NCBI GenBank assembly: GCA_016841485.1
Contig: JAENZA010000009.1
Location: 1-51,392 of the forward strand
Origin: Methanobacteriota archaeon
Lineage (GTDB): Archaea > Halobacteriota > Methanomicrobia > Methanomicrobiales > Methanomicrobiaceae
Reading direction: 5' to 3'
Length of the DNA stretch: 51,392 nt
Under the pieces are notes generated by a model. That model did no database searches and was not told the origin of the DNA. It worked only from the letters and a program-made list of their open reading frames with translations. Position numbers and translations under genes: made by a program. Positions 1-9,051 of the stretch are shown here, piece after piece (position 1 is the stretch's first letter; each line of letters starts with the position of its first letter).

Positions 1-2
1 AC

Positions 3-434
3 ATCGTCAATGCGGAGTTTGAGGCGACCTCCCGCGGCATCAAGGTCTCCGAATCGATCACCGAGGAGTCGAAGGGATTCACCAACATCATGACCATCCG
101 TGTGGCAACGGACAGCATGTCCGAATCCGTCTCTGGGAACGTCTCCTCCGCCGACAAACTGCGTATCGTCGCAATCGGGGAGTATATGACCGATATGACA
201 CCGGGTGGCGATGTCGTCATCTCCCGCCACCAGGATGTTCCCGGGGTCATCGGTCAGTTCGCCACCATCATCGGACGGTATGGCGTAAATATTGCCGGGA
301 TGCAGGTAGGACGCAACCAACCAGGCCAGGAAGCCATCATGGTCCTCAATGTCGATGCGCCGGTCCCCCAAGAGGCGATGGACGAGATTCTCACCATCGA
401 AGGCGTCTTCACCGCAAAATACGCGAGCATCTGA
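3..434 (+). CDS. serA: D-3-phosphoglycerate dehydrogenase, C-terminal part (partial)
   Basis: This is the 3' end of a gene that enters from outside the window; the reading frame is open from base 3, so the ATG at 90 is internal. The visible part covers the end of the intervening domain (NAEFEA, SRGI motifs) and a C-terminal ACT domain of about 70 residues (VPGVIGQFATIIGRYGVNIAGMQ region, then GVFTAKYASI at the end). The family oxidises 3-phosphoglycerate to 3-phosphohydroxypyruvate in the first step of serine synthesis, in the cytoplasm, and the ACT domain commonly senses serine. The stop at 432-434 is followed by a T-rich tract. Identity rests on the C-terminal domain only; the catalytic domain is not seen. 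Confidence 0.9.
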   Translation: MVNAEFEATSRGIKVSESITEESKGFTNIMTIRVATDSMSESVSGNVSSADKLRIVAIGEYMTDMTPGGDVVISRHQDVPGVIGQFATIIGRYGVNIAGMQVGRNQPGQEAIMVLNVDAPVPQEAMDEILTIEGVFTAKYASI

Positions 435-447
435 ACCGGTGCCCACC

Positions 448-460
448 TTTCTTTTTTTGT
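448..460 (+). terminator. T-tract terminator after serA
   Basis: A run of thymines (tttctttttttgt) begins 14 bases after the serA stop. Archaeal RNA polymerase commonly terminates on such U-tracts without a hairpin. Inference from sequence only. Confidence 0.45.
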
Positions 461-592
461 TCCCGCATGGGCGGGAGAGCATCCGCAGCATTACTTTTGA
501 GCCGTAACAATAGCTCCTCCCCTCTTCTTTCATACACGTTTCAGGCAGCGACAACGCCTGATGCAGTGCCCGCCAAACGTAAAACAAACACT

Positions 593-602
593 ATTTATAC
601 CC
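593..602 (+). promoter_or_regulatory. TATA box of tRNA-Val
   Basis: ctatttatac lies about 35 bases upstream of the mature 5' end of the tRNA, where an archaeal TATA box is expected if a short leader is removed by RNase P. Confidence 0.5.
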
Positions 603-634
603 AGAACACATATTCTATAGAGCACCAGTTTATG

Positions 635-708
635 GGGCTCGTGGTCTAGTTGGTTATGACGTCGCCCTGACATGGCGGAGGTCTTGAGTTCGAATCTCAA
701 CGAGCCCA
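635..708 (+). tRNA. tRNA-Val (anticodon GAC)
   Basis: The full cloverleaf can be drawn. Acceptor stem GGGCTCG (635-641) pairs with CGAGCCC (701-707). D stem GTC/GAC is at 644-646 and 658-660. Anticodon stem TCGCC/GGCGG is at 662-666 and 674-678, enclosing the loop CTGACAT with anticodon GAC at 669-671. T stem TTGAG/CTCAA encloses TTCGAAT. The discriminator base is A708. CCA is not encoded and there is no intron. GAC reads GUC and GUU valine codons. T-rich sequence follows at 710-728 and could end the transcript. Confidence 0.95.
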
Positions 709-851
709 CTTTTCCTGCATTTTTCATTCCATAGCCTAAGATCCGTTATTTTCGCGTCTGTTCCCCTCCATGCAAGCCCTCTCCGGTTCTCCCGAAATCA
801 CCATTATGGACAACATCCAACACTGGATACGAAAGTGGTGGGAGATACCGG

Positions 852-1940
852 ATGAACGTCCTTTTTGTTGTCTGCGGTGAAGGTCTCGGCCATACCTCAA
901 GGTGTCTCCATACGGCACGCCATCTAGAAAAGCACGGCTTCACCTGCCATTTTGCCGCCTATGACACCTCATTCAGGTTTCTGGAACGACAGGGATGGCA
1001 GCGCCTGCACCGGACCCCCCGGGAAGTGACGCTCACGGGCAACGACGGCTTTTTTACCCTCACGGGCACGCTCAACGACTCGAAAGGCGTCCCGGTCAAT
1101 ATGTACCGGTCATACCGCATGGTGCAGGACCTGATCGACGCCGAACAGATCGACCTCGTGATTGCCGACACCATGTATGCCGCCGTGGCCGCTGCACGCA
1201 GGAAAGGCATACCGACGATCTTCATCACGAACCAGAACACCTTCTGCACCCTCTCGGGAGGGAGCGAATCCGCATGGAAGGCACTGGGAAAGATGGTCAG
1301 TTCCTTCTTCACCCTCCCCGATGCGATTGTGGTTCCCGACTTCACGCCGCCGGATACCGTCTCGGGCTACAACCTGACCATCCCTGACTATATCAATAGC
1401 AAGGTGAGGTTTGTCGGGCCGATGCTTGCCATCGACCGAGAGGCCTACCCGGTAAGGCAGGAGACCGTTTTTGCAAGCTTTGGGGGCGAACCGTTCAAGG
1501 TCCCGCTGTACCACCGCCTTGCAGGGATAGCACAGCGGCGGGACGACCTCTGTTTCAGCGTCTTCTCCAATGCCGACGGCCTGCCGCCCGGATCGGCGAA
1601 CTTCACTCCCCATGGCTTTGTCCCCGACCTCTACCCCCACCTTGCAGCAGCGAAGGTGACCATCCTCCACGGCGGGCTTACCACCCTGCACGAGTCCCTT
1701 TTCTTTGAAAAACCGGTGGTCGTCGTTATCGACCCCCACCACCCGGAGCAGGGAAACAACGCGAGAAAGATTGAGGATATGGGAGCCGGCGTGATCGTAC
1801 GGGGAGACCGGGCAACGGAAGATGCACTGGAGGCGGCAATCGATACCGCATCTGACTTCCGGTCCCCGGTAATGCGCCGTCTCTTTGAGCATCAGGACGG
1901 GAGAGCCGGCACACTCCGGGTGATCGAGGAGATCCTGTAA
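852..1940 (+). CDS. Glycosyltransferase, MJ1255-like GT28/MurG fold family
   Basis: 362 residues with a two-domain GT-B layout. The N-terminus (VVCGEGLGHTSRC, residues 6-18) is the glycine-rich loop of MurG/UDP-glucuronosyltransferase relatives. The C-terminal nucleotide-sugar-binding stretch (ILHGGLTTLHESL, then DPHHPEQGNNA, about 270-300) matches the usual GT28 pattern in which a His-Gly-Gly loop and a Glu bind the donor. The family moves a sugar from a UDP-sugar to an acceptor that is not known for the archaeal members; it is probably cytoplasmic or at the inner membrane face. A GGGAGAT motif sits before the ATG. It stands alone, with spacers on both sides. Donor and acceptor cannot be told from sequence. 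Confidence 0.75.
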   Translation: MNVLFVVCGEGLGHTSRCLHTARHLEKHGFTCHFAAYDTSFRFLERQGWQRLHRTPREVTLTGNDGFFTLTGTLNDSKGVPVNMYRSYRMVQDLIDAEQIDLVIADTMYAAVAAARRKGIPTIFITNQNTFCTLSGGSESAWKALGKMVSSFFTLPDAIVVPDFTPPDTVSGYNLTIPDYINSKVRFVGPMLAIDREAYPVRQETVFASFGGEPFKVPLYHRLAGIAQRRDDLCFSVFSNADGLPPGSANFTPHGFVPDLYPHLAAAKVTILHGGLTTLHESLFFEKPVVVVIDPHHPEQGNNARKIEDMGAGVIVRGDRATEDALEAAIDTASDFRSPVMRRLFEHQDGRAGTLRVIEEIL

Positions 1941-1998
1941 GAGGTCCGGCAGACAGTACGCCCCGGTCCGCCAATACTACACGACACAGGAGAATAAA

Positions 1999-2682
1999 AT
2001 GGACGAAAGCTGGAAAATTCTTATCGGCATTATCGTGGTGACGGGATGCATTGTCGGTGCACTCATACTGGTGGCAGGGATGTTCTATCCCGCCGGGTTT
2101 GAGGCCGCGGGCATTGCTATAGAGAGCACCTACACCTATGAACTGACCATTACGAATGATCACGACCTGGAAGGGTTCGAACTGATGGTACCCCTCCCGT
2201 CAAGGGACGGTGACACTCCGCTGGGTAATGCCATCGTTTCGTCCGGGAAGGCGGAGTACCCGCCTTGGTGGAACGTCATTCTGGTAGGGGACGGGCAGGC
2301 AACCTTCCTGAAGATCAGTGCGGACATGGTGTCTGCCTCCGCATCCCCCCACCGCCTGACGGCGACGGTCCGCTCAGCATCCCTCATTGACACGAAGGAC
2401 CCCGGCAGCGATCCGTGGCAGGTCTCGCCCGTATCCGGCATGACCGGAGGCGGCGGGAACGCATCCTATACGACCCCCACCTACGCACGGTTCGATGCGG
2501 CGGATAAAACCATTACAGTTATTACGGCCGTTTCCTCCGGACGGAACTCCTGGCGATACCCTCTTGCCGGGACGAACTCATTCACCAATCAAATACATCT
2601 TTCCATCACCGGCCCGGCATCCGGATGGCACAGCGCCAGTGGTACGATTGCGGCAGGTCTCGGGAAGTATACGCTTCTCTGA
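1999..2682 (+). CDS. Hypothetical membrane-anchored extracellular protein
   Basis: I do not recognise this 227-residue protein. It has one strong N-terminal membrane segment (about residues 8-29, IGIIVVTGCIVGALILVAG), with no cleavage site or lipobox that I can see. The rest is polar, rich in Thr, Ser and Gly, with beta-type alternation (TYTYELTI, HRLTATVRSA), so it probably faces outside as a beta-sandwich-like domain. A good ribosome site (AGGAG at 1989-1993) precedes the ATG. It lies in the same direction as the glycosyltransferase 58 bases upstream. A pilin-like anchor was considered, but there is no class III signal peptide. Confidence 0.5.
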   Translation: MDESWKILIGIIVVTGCIVGALILVAGMFYPAGFEAAGIAIESTYTYELTITNDHDLEGFELMVPLPSRDGDTPLGNAIVSSGKAEYPPWWNVILVGDGQATFLKISADMVSASASPHRLTATVRSASLIDTKDPGSDPWQVSPVSGMTGGGGNASYTTPTYARFDAADKTITVITAVSSGRNSWRYPLAGTNSFTNQIHLSITGPASGWHSASGTIAAGLGKYTLL

Positions 2683-2777
2683 GCGTGCCCCTCACGTGAC
2701 GGCAGCTCCTTTCCCGGGAGCGCTGATCCATTCATTTTTCTTACAAAGGGCGCAATAGTTCCAACAGGTGAAATGAA

Positions 2778-3470
2778 ATGGAATATACGATCATCGGTGA
2801 CAATCTCCAGATGGTGACCTGCACCCTCGCACCCGGCGAGCACATCAACGCAGAGGCGGGTGCGATGGTGAATATGAGCGGGAATATGACCATGTCGACC
2901 GCTGCGAAGGGGGGCGTCTTCAAGGGCCTCAAGCGCATGGTCACCGGTGAGAGTTTTTTCATGACCGATTTTACCCCGGAGGGAGAGCAGGGGTTCGTCT
3001 CATTTGCAGGAAACGTGCCGGGAAAGATCTTCACCGCAAAGATAGACGAAAACGAATTCCTCGCGCAGAAGGATGCCTTCCTCTGTGCAGAGGATGGTGT
3101 TGATCTCGATATCGCTTTTACTAAAAAGCTTCGTTCAGGCGTCTTTGGCGGAGAAGGGTTCATCCTCCAGCGCTATAGTGGAAAGGGCACTGCCTTTCTC
3201 CACTGCTGCGGCGACCTTGTCACCATGACCCTCGCACCCGGGGAGACGGTGCGGGTGGAAACCGGACTCGTGGTTGGCTTCGATGCCTCCGTTAATTACT
3301 CCATCGAATTTGCCGGCGGCGTCAAGACCGTCCTCTTCGGCGGGGAAGGGCTCTTTTTAACGACCCTCACCGGTCCCGGAACCGTGGTGCTCCAGTCGAT
3401 GGACATCGCAAAACTGGCGGCATCGCTCATCCCCTACCTTCCCGTGCAGACCTCGGGAAACAACAGGTAA
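2778..3470 (+). CDS. AIM24 / TIGR00266 family protein
   Basis: 230 residues. The sequence matches the AIM24-type beta-helix family by eye: the start (MEYTIIGDNLQMVTCTLAPGE), the early GAMVNMSGN motif, the Phe-Gly-Gly-Glu-Gly turns (FGGEGFILQRYSGKGTAFL, LFGGEGLFLTTLTGPGTV) and the final VVLQSM are all typical. Members are trimeric tryptophan-RNA-binding-attenuator-like folds found widely in prokaryotes and in mitochondria; no biochemical role is established for prokaryotic ones. The protein lacks membrane segments or a signal peptide. AGGTGAAATGAA before the ATG is a fair ribosome site. The stop lies 11 bases before the next start, so it may be co-transcribed with the DUF2117-like and nreA genes. 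Confidence 0.8.
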   Translation: MEYTIIGDNLQMVTCTLAPGEHINAEAGAMVNMSGNMTMSTAAKGGVFKGLKRMVTGESFFMTDFTPEGEQGFVSFAGNVPGKIFTAKIDENEFLAQKDAFLCAEDGVDLDIAFTKKLRSGVFGGEGFILQRYSGKGTAFLHCCGDLVTMTLAPGETVRVETGLVVGFDASVNYSIEFAGGVKTVLFGGEGLFLTTLTGPGTVVLQSMDIAKLAASLIPYLPVQTSGNNR

Positions 3471-3481
3471 CCTGACAGAAA

Positions 3482-4531
3482 ATGACTGATAATGGCGCAA
3501 TGAACAACACCATGGTCATCCACGGACCGGAGGCGTTCGACAGGGGCGATGTCGCACGGGCGGTTGCATGCCTCTCCCCTTCACGGATCATCGTCTCCGG
3601 CATCATGGGACGGACCGCCGCCGAGGAATCAAAGATTCCCTGCGAATTCATTACGGTTCCTCCATCCATGGTCCTGAAGCATCTATCCAAGGAGGAGCGA
3701 CCGTACCTCCTCAACCATGCAAAAACCCCGGAATCGGCAAAGGTGTTCGGGGCCATCGTCGCCGCGCGGACGGGCAGCGACCTCATCCAGGTGGAGGGCC
3801 GGACCCAACATGTGATTGCCTGGGACGGGGCCGACCGGGAGTATGCCTCAGCAATTGCAGCACACCTTGGATTTTCGATGGAGACGGCCTCATCCGGCGC
3901 TCCCGTTCCCGCCGGCGGCACCCGGTCTATCAGGGGATGCATTCCGGGCGAGCCGGTCTTTGTCAACGGGCTCATCATCGGAACGGCGACGGCGCCGTCC
4001 GTAGTAATCGGGCTCTGTGACGGAGAGGTCACCGCCATCGAAGGCATCATCCTCAAGCCCCACGGTGTGGAAAAACTGATGCGGGGGGGTCTGCCCGACC
4101 TTAGGACGGCGTGGTGCAAATCCGGTGGGGTCCGAAGTGCCGGACCTGCCGCAGCGAAACGCGACAGACACCTGGGAAGTATCACCGTCATCGACCATGC
4201 GGGGTGCGATCTCTACGAACACCTCGGCGAAGAGACCTGCGGGGTACTTGCCATCGGTGATGATACGACCGCCGTCTGCGGGCACATCTGCGCCCACCGG
4301 GGCATACCCGTCTTCGGGGTGACCGACGGCGATGCGGACGGCATCATCAGCCCCACCTACTGCGAAGGCTCGGTGGTCATCCACGCCACCTCGGAACGGG
4401 ACGATGACCTCGGCAGGGAGATTGCCGCTGGCATCCCCGACGGCCCCCACCGGTGGGACGAATGGGTGCAGGGTGTCATCGACCGGTTTGAAGGCCGGAT
4501 TCAGGTGGTCCGCGACCTCAGGTGCGCATGA
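3482..4531 (+). CDS. DUF2117-like archaeal protein
   Basis: 349 residues. It resembles the methanogen-restricted DUF2117 family as I remember it: an N-terminal VIHGPEAFDRGDV motif, an IVSGIMGRTAA segment, a central GCIPGEPVFVNGLIIGTAT stretch and a C-terminal half (GDDTTAVCGHICAHRGIPVFGVTDGDADG) that looks like a nucleotide or small-molecule binding fold. Several conserved-looking Cys and His (CGHICAH, TAWCKSGG) could bind metal. No function is known to me. It ends in an ATGA overlap with nreA, so the two are translationally coupled, which hints at a shared role. The start is uncertain: ATG at 3482, 3500 or 3512 are all possible. The first is chosen because CAGGTAACC lies upstream of it. Confidence 0.65.
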   Translation: MTDNGAMNNTMVIHGPEAFDRGDVARAVACLSPSRIIVSGIMGRTAAEESKIPCEFITVPPSMVLKHLSKEERPYLLNHAKTPESAKVFGAIVAARTGSDLIQVEGRTQHVIAWDGADREYASAIAAHLGFSMETASSGAPVPAGGTRSIRGCIPGEPVFVNGLIIGTATAPSVVIGLCDGEVTAIEGIILKPHGVEKLMRGGLPDLRTAWCKSGGVRSAGPAAAKRDRHLGSITVIDHAGCDLYEHLGEETCGVLAIGDDTTAVCGHICAHRGIPVFGVTDGDADGIISPTYCEGSVVIHATSERDDDLGREIAAGIPDGPHRWDEWVQGVIDRFEGRIQVVRDLRCA

Positions 4532-5676
4532 AACGGCTCTGCCCCGAGTGCAAGGGGAGGGGCATGTGCGGCCTTCCCCGCTGCCCGATCACCTCCCGCT
4601 TCTACGAATCCGTCCGGGTGAAGCAGTCAGACTCATACATGGGGGCGTCGCCGTCGGTCTTTGTCGGAACAAAGGGGTACCCGCGTATACAGGCGGGCCC
4701 TCTCCTTATCGATGACCCCGACACCCCCCCGTTATGGGTCCGAGAGGGGTATTCCATCGAAGAGATCGTCGGGGTGCGGGCCCGGACCATCCGGGGGTCA
4801 GGGGAGACCGCAAAGCATCTCGATCGCGTACAGGAGATCGCCCTCTCGGCAACACCGCTGGATGTGGAGGTCGCCTTTACGCGGCCGATATCCTTCAACC
4901 TGACCTTTGACGGGACGCTGACCCCCGTCGGCCTTCATGGGGAGATGAAGAAGGTCGATGTCCTGGACAATGCCCGCACCCCGCGACCTGTCGAACGGGT
5001 GGTCGCCGATACGGACCTGAAGGCAACCGATGCGGTGCGCACCCTCTACGGGCAAGGAGTCGATGTCTACCATATCACCCAGCTCCTCACCTCCGGACTC
5101 CTCGGTATCCGCAGAAAGGCGGTCCCGACCAGATGGGGAATTACGGCAGTGGATGACATGCTGGGGAGTGCCCTGAAACAGACGGCTGCGAGGCTTTCCC
5201 CCCTCGAAGAGTTCATGGTCTTTTCCGCAACCATCTACGGCAACCAGATCACCTGTATCCTCGCCCCCGGGGCATGGCACTATGAGATGATCGAGATCTG
5301 GGAGAAGGGGAGCCTCTGGGGCGGTGATGGCGATACGGTCGTGGTGGATGGTGAACGACGGCGAAAACAGGGGTATTCCCCCATCGCCGGGGCCTACTAC
5401 TCCGCCCGGCTTGCGATTCTCGATTATCTCAATGCCATCGGCAGGTCAGCCCGTGCAATCGTTATCAGAAAGGTCTCGTCCTCCTACTGGGCTCCCCTCG
5501 GTACATGGGTGATCCGTGAGGCGGCACGCTCTGCAATGCAATCGGACCCGCAGGTGTATCCGACCCTACGGGAGGCAGCCGCTGCGGCATCGATATGCCT
5601 CGGATCATCCGGATGGGAGGCATATTCAAACCTGATGGGTGAAATGCAGTCGCAAAAAACCCTTTTTGACTTCTGA
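4528..5676 (+). CDS. nreA: DNA repair protein NreA
   Basis: 382 residues from the ATG that overlaps the previous stop (ATGA); a GTG two codons earlier is also possible. The N-terminus carries a four-cysteine zinc motif (CPECKGRGMCGLPRCP). The body has typical Nre segments (YMGASPSVFVGTKGYP, GPLLIDD, VGVRARTIRG, RWGITAVDD, GNQITCILAPGAWHYEMIE). The last seven residues, QKTLFDF, form a PCNA-interacting (PIP) box, as known for archaeal NreA. In Haloferax and Archaeoglobus NreA acts in DNA-damage repair together with PCNA. The DUF2117-like protein is its tight upstream partner, and a DNA ligase is encoded nearby on the opposite strand. Confidence 0.88.
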   Translation: MKRLCPECKGRGMCGLPRCPITSRFYESVRVKQSDSYMGASPSVFVGTKGYPRIQAGPLLIDDPDTPPLWVREGYSIEEIVGVRARTIRGSGETAKHLDRVQEIALSATPLDVEVAFTRPISFNLTFDGTLTPVGLHGEMKKVDVLDNARTPRPVERVVADTDLKATDAVRTLYGQGVDVYHITQLLTSGLLGIRRKAVPTRWGITAVDDMLGSALKQTAARLSPLEEFMVFSATIYGNQITCILAPGAWHYEMIEIWEKGSLWGGDGDTVVVDGERRRKQGYSPIAGAYYSARLAILDYLNAIGRSARAIVIRKVSSSYWAPLGTWVIREAARSAMQSDPQVYPTLREAAAAASICLGSSGWEAYSNLMGEMQSQKTLFDF

Positions 5677-5687
5677 CCGAATGAAGG

Positions 5688-5696
5688 ATATATATA
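5688..5696 (+). promoter_or_regulatory. TATA box
   Basis: atatatata lies about 32 bases upstream of the ATG at 5724, which has no ribosome site. This spacing predicts a leaderless or near-leaderless transcript. Confidence 0.55.
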
Positions 5697-5723
5697 CGGC
5701 CCGGATATACTATTCTACTTGAT

Positions 5724-6488
5724 ATGAAGTGGAATCGCCCTGCATTCCTGAGTGCAATACTCTTCCTTGCGATGGTTCCCGGTGTCCAGGCACTGGATTC
5801 GTCGCATGTCTATACTGCACTTACCCAGAACCAGTACCTGATGATTGCAGTCGCAGGTCTGGTTCTCTTTGCAATATTTGCCTTAGTCCTCTACCTGATC
5901 GGGTCACGCCATGCCATCAGGACAAAGATGAATCCTACCGTCCGCCCGATATTCGGTATCCTTGCAGTCCTGTATCTCCTGACCGGGACCCTCTTCCTGT
6001 TCATCACAGGTATCGTCCTCATTGAACCATTTTTCCAAAGTGTGCCATTTGTCGAGGTTGTTGCAAACTTCGGGTATATCTTCCCCAATATGGTCTTTGG
6101 CATCATCGTGACCGGAGCTGCCGGTCTTCTCCTCTATCTGGCCGGCATTCATACGATCTTCATGATCAAGGATACGCCGGATGTAAGGGACCTCCGCAAC
6201 AAAGACTACCACATCCAGGAGACCGGGGAAATAAACGAGGAGACCGCCATCAAACAGCCGTTTTCCAACCTCAGCTACCGTGTGGTAACATGGGAGTCGG
6301 GAGACCCCCTGGTGGACGCAAAGATCAAACTCGAAAGCAAAAACGGGGTCTTGGTCATGGTAAAATATACCGATTTCCAGGGAGACGTGCACTTTGGAAA
6401 ACTCAAAGGCACCAATGATGACTATTACCCGTATGTAGATGGGGACAAGGACCGGCAGGAATACCGGATTATCACCACTTCGACGTAG
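5724..6488 (+). CDS. Membrane protein with C-terminal beta domain, unknown function
   Basis: 254 residues, not recognised. A signal-like hydrophobic start (residues 8-23, ending PGVQA) is followed by three membrane spans at about 38-61, 75-101 and 116-148. The C-terminal 90 residues are soluble. A stretch there, [18 protein letters not shown] followed by [16 protein letters not shown], resembles a carboxypeptidase-regulatory/CarboxypepD-like or Big-type beta sandwich, in which a default value is 'elaborated' in a repeat. Its 3' end overlaps the convergent DNA ligase gene by 17 bases. Function cannot be assigned. Confidence 0.6.
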   Translation: MKWNRPAFLSAILFLAMVPGVQALDSSHVYTALTQNQYLMIAVAGLVLFAIFALVLYLIGSRHAIRTKMNPTVRPIFGILAVLYLLTGTLFLFITGIVLIEPFFQSVPFVEVVANFGYIFPNMVFGIIVTGAAGLLLYLAGIHTIFMIKDTPDVRDLRNKDYHIQETGEINEETAIKQPFSNLSYRVVTWESGDPLVDAKIKLESKNGVLVMVKYTDFQGDVHFGKLKGTNDDYYPYVDGDKDRQEYRIITTST

Positions 6489-8115
6489 ACGACTGCCGGG
6501 AGAACCGTTCCTTTATCAGGGGGAGGGATTCCACCTCGTCAACTCCCTTGTCATCCCGCATCCTGATAAACCGGGGGAACCGCAGGGCATACCCGCCCTC
6601 ATAATTCGGGCTTTTCTGGATCTCCGCATATCCTACCTCAAAGACCACTTCCGGTTCAAAATATACCGTTTTTCCTTCCGATGAAATGACCTTATCCTTC
6701 AGAAGTTCATATGCCTCGGCAAGCATCTCGTCGGAAAACCCGGTGGCAACCTTGGACACGGGAATAAGTGCACCCTCATGAATGCATGCCAGAAGGAAGG
6801 ACCCGAAGAGTTTCGCCCGCCGCCCTTCGCCCCACTCCGCACCGATGACCGCAAGATCGATGGTATCCACGGCGGGTTTGATTTTAATCCAATCCTTGCC
6901 ACGCACCCCGGGAGTGTACCCGGACAAGGGGACCTTGATCATGATCCCTTCATGGCCTTCATCGAGTGCGGCACGATAAAATGCCTCGATCTCCTTCTCG
7001 TCGCCGCTCACAAGCTGTGGTGCGACGAAGTCACCCACCGCCTCCTCAAGACGCTTCCTGCGCTCTTCAAACGGGAGATCGATAAGGGTCTCCCCGTCGA
7101 TCCAGATAATGTCAAAGACGTTCGGGACGAGGGTTATCTCCTCGATATGTGAAGCGACGTCGTGTTTTCTCCTGAACCGGCGCAGCACATACTGAAACGG
7201 AAGCGGGCGCCCGTCTTTCACCGCAATCACCTCACCGTCGAGAATGATATCATGGGACGTCGCAGCGGCAAGCATCTCCACCACATCGGGTATCGCGTCT
7301 GTCACCTCCTCCAGTTTGCGGGAATACATCCTGCAGACGCCTCCTTTTTTATGGAACTGGAACCGTGTCCCGTCGTATTTGTATTCCGCGGCAAGATGGT
7401 CCGTCTCTTCCAGCATGGCCGTAATCGTCCCCTGCTTGGCAAGCATCATCTTCACCGGTCGGAAGAGTTCTACCGTCACCGCTGCAAGCGCATTAGGCCC
7501 CTTTCGTGCGAGGAGTCCCACCTCCCCGAGATCGTTTGCCGCCTGGTAGGCATGCTCGACCAGTTCTGCAGGGACGCCGAAGGCCCCTGCAACCGCATCC
7601 CGCATGGTGCCCTCCCCAATGCCGATACGCAGTTCCCCAAGCATAAGCCGGGCAAGATACCGCCCCTCAAGAGGAGATGCATTTGCAAAGAGGCGCCTGA
7701 CCACCCGCAGCTTCTCCTTCTGTGAGCGGGACCCCTCGGTGTGGGCAAGGATGACAAAATCCCCGTAGACCTCCCCCAGGGAAAGTGAGGTCGTGAAAAA
7801 CGAGGTCTGCTCCTTTCGCGCCAGCAGGTGTTCCACCGCACGGCCGGGATCACCCCCCTTGTTTACTTCCCTGATAACCGCACCGCGGTCCTTTCCCGTC
7901 ACATACGCGACCGCGTCAAAGACATGGTTCGGCCCGATGCCGATCTTCTCCTGACTCCAGTCGGGAAAGATACGCCCCATAAGAAACCGTACCAGAACCG
8001 GCAGGTCCGGCTCGTCCGCCGCCTCCAGGACATCGCGGACGATGGAGGTCATATCGATGCGCCCGGGCACATCTTCAATACGGCTGCATAGTGCGGCAAA
8101 ATCTGCAAAATCCAT
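6472..8115 (-). CDS. lig: ATP-dependent DNA ligase
   Basis: About 547 residues (550 if the ATG at 8124 is used). The nucleotidyl motif KYDG sits with its lysine at residue 249 of the longer form; this lysine carries AMP. Motif III ([10 protein letters not shown]), motif IV (EGIMIKVP, about 392-399) and motif V (DWIKIKP, about 411-417) follow, then an OB-fold. The N-terminal 200 residues form the DNA-binding domain. Length is normal for archaeal replicative ligases, which seal nicks between Okazaki fragments and in repair. The start at 8115 is preferred because GAGGT lies nine bases upstream; for the ATG at 8124 it would abut the codon. The upstream MBL gene overlaps it, so they form an operon. 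Confidence 0.95.
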   Translation of the reverse strand: MDFADFAALCSRIEDVPGRIDMTSIVRDVLEAADEPDLPVLVRFLMGRIFPDWSQEKIGIGPNHVFDAVAYVTGKDRGAVIREVNKGGDPGRAVEHLLARKEQTSFFTTSLSLGEVYGDFVILAHTEGSRSQKEKLRVVRRLFANASPLEGRYLARLMLGELRIGIGEGTMRDAVAGAFGVPAELVEHAYQAANDLGEVGLLARKGPNALAAVTVELFRPVKMMLAKQGTITAMLEETDHLAAEYKYDGTRFQFHKKGGVCRMYSRKLEEVTDAIPDVVEMLAAATSHDIILDGEVIAVKDGRPLPFQYVLRRFRRKHDVASHIEEITLVPNVFDIIWIDGETLIDLPFEERRKRLEEAVGDFVAPQLVSGDEKEIEAFYRAALDEGHEGIMIKVPLSGYTPGVRGKDWIKIKPAVDTIDLAVIGAEWGEGRRAKLFGSFLLACIHEGALIPVSKVATGFSDEMLAEAYELLKDKVISSEGKTVYFEPEVVFEVGYAEIQKSPNYEGGYALRFPRFIRMRDDKGVDEVESLPLIKERFSRQSSTSKW

Positions 8116-8120
8116 GCTGT

Positions 8121-8897
8121 TCATACCTCAAACGGATCGGAGATCGTATGCTGTCGCGCCACCCCGACCTCCAGGTTCCCGGCATAGAGCCCTACGCCTT
8201 CGTGAGCGGTGGCAAGGGCCTTTTCCGGGGTATTGTTTTCTTCGCTCAGGTGGGCAAGCACCGCATGGGAGAGATCAGCGCAGAGTTCCCGCAGCACGGC
8301 CGCGGCGGCGGGGTTGGAGAGATGGCCCCGTTTTGTATCGGCAATTCTTCGTTTCAGAAATGCAGGATAGCGCCCTTCGGCAAGCATCACCGGGCAGTGG
8401 TTGCTCTCGAGGATCACCGCGTCGCACCGCCGGAGAAATGTGAGCATGCCGGAGGTCACCATGCCCGTGTCCGTGCAGACGCCCACGGTCACATCATCCT
8501 CGGAAATGCAGAAGCCAGACGGCTCGGCCGCATCATGGGAAGTGTGAAAGGTGGTCACCATAAAATCTCCGCATTCCACCGCCTCACCCGGAATCATTGC
8601 GTGCAGACCTGTGGCACCGGGTTTTTTGAGGGTCGGCATGAGGCCTCCCAGCGTCCCCTCTGTCCCGTAGACCGGCACGCCACTCCCCCGGCTGAAGACA
8701 TCGACGCCCCGGATATGGTCCGAATGTTCATGGGTAAGAAACAGGCCCTCCACATTCCCGGCATCGGCACCCACCTCTGCCATCCGGCGCAGGATCTCCC
8801 GGTTGGAGATGCCGGCGTCGACGAGTATGGTGCCGGACCCACCCTCGACGCAGATACAGTTCCCCTTGCTCCCGCTTGCAAGGACCGTGATCTTCAT
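8121..8897 (-). CDS. MBL-fold metallohydrolase (YycJ/WalJ-like)
   Basis: 258 residues of metallo-beta-lactamase fold. The first strand reads [14 protein letters not shown], followed by ILVDAG and the metal motif THEHSDH at about 55-61 (HxHxDH). Further ligands are probably in FHTSHDA, CTDTG and LESNH. The order and short length match the YycJ/WalJ group, proposed 5'-3' exonucleases or hydrolases of nucleic acid intermediates; that role is not proven in archaea. It overlaps the DNA ligase start (ATGA-type), which supports a link to DNA metabolism. It could also be a general RNase Z-like hydrolase, but the long RNase Z insertions are missing. Confidence 0.8.
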   Translation of the reverse strand: MKITVLASGSKGNCICVEGGSGTILVDAGISNREILRRMAEVGADAGNVEGLFLTHEHSDHIRGVDVFSRGSGVPVYGTEGTLGGLMPTLKKPGATGLHAMIPGEAVECGDFMVTTFHTSHDAAEPSGFCISEDDVTVGVCTDTGMVTSGMLTFLRRCDAVILESNHCPVMLAEGRYPAFLKRRIADTKRGHLSNPAAAAVLRELCADLSHAVLAHLSEENNTPEKALATAHEGVGLYAGNLEVGVARQHTISDPFEV

Positions 8898-9051
8898 TGG
8901 TCAGTATGTTGTCTCCCGGACGGTATTATACATCCCCATCTGTCCCGCCCACGGTTTTTCGGGAAGACCACAGGAAGGAAAAATCTTCCCGCAGACATGG
9001 AACAGATGAGTGAACAACTCAGAAAATATGGGAAACCGGAAAGTAGAGGGA

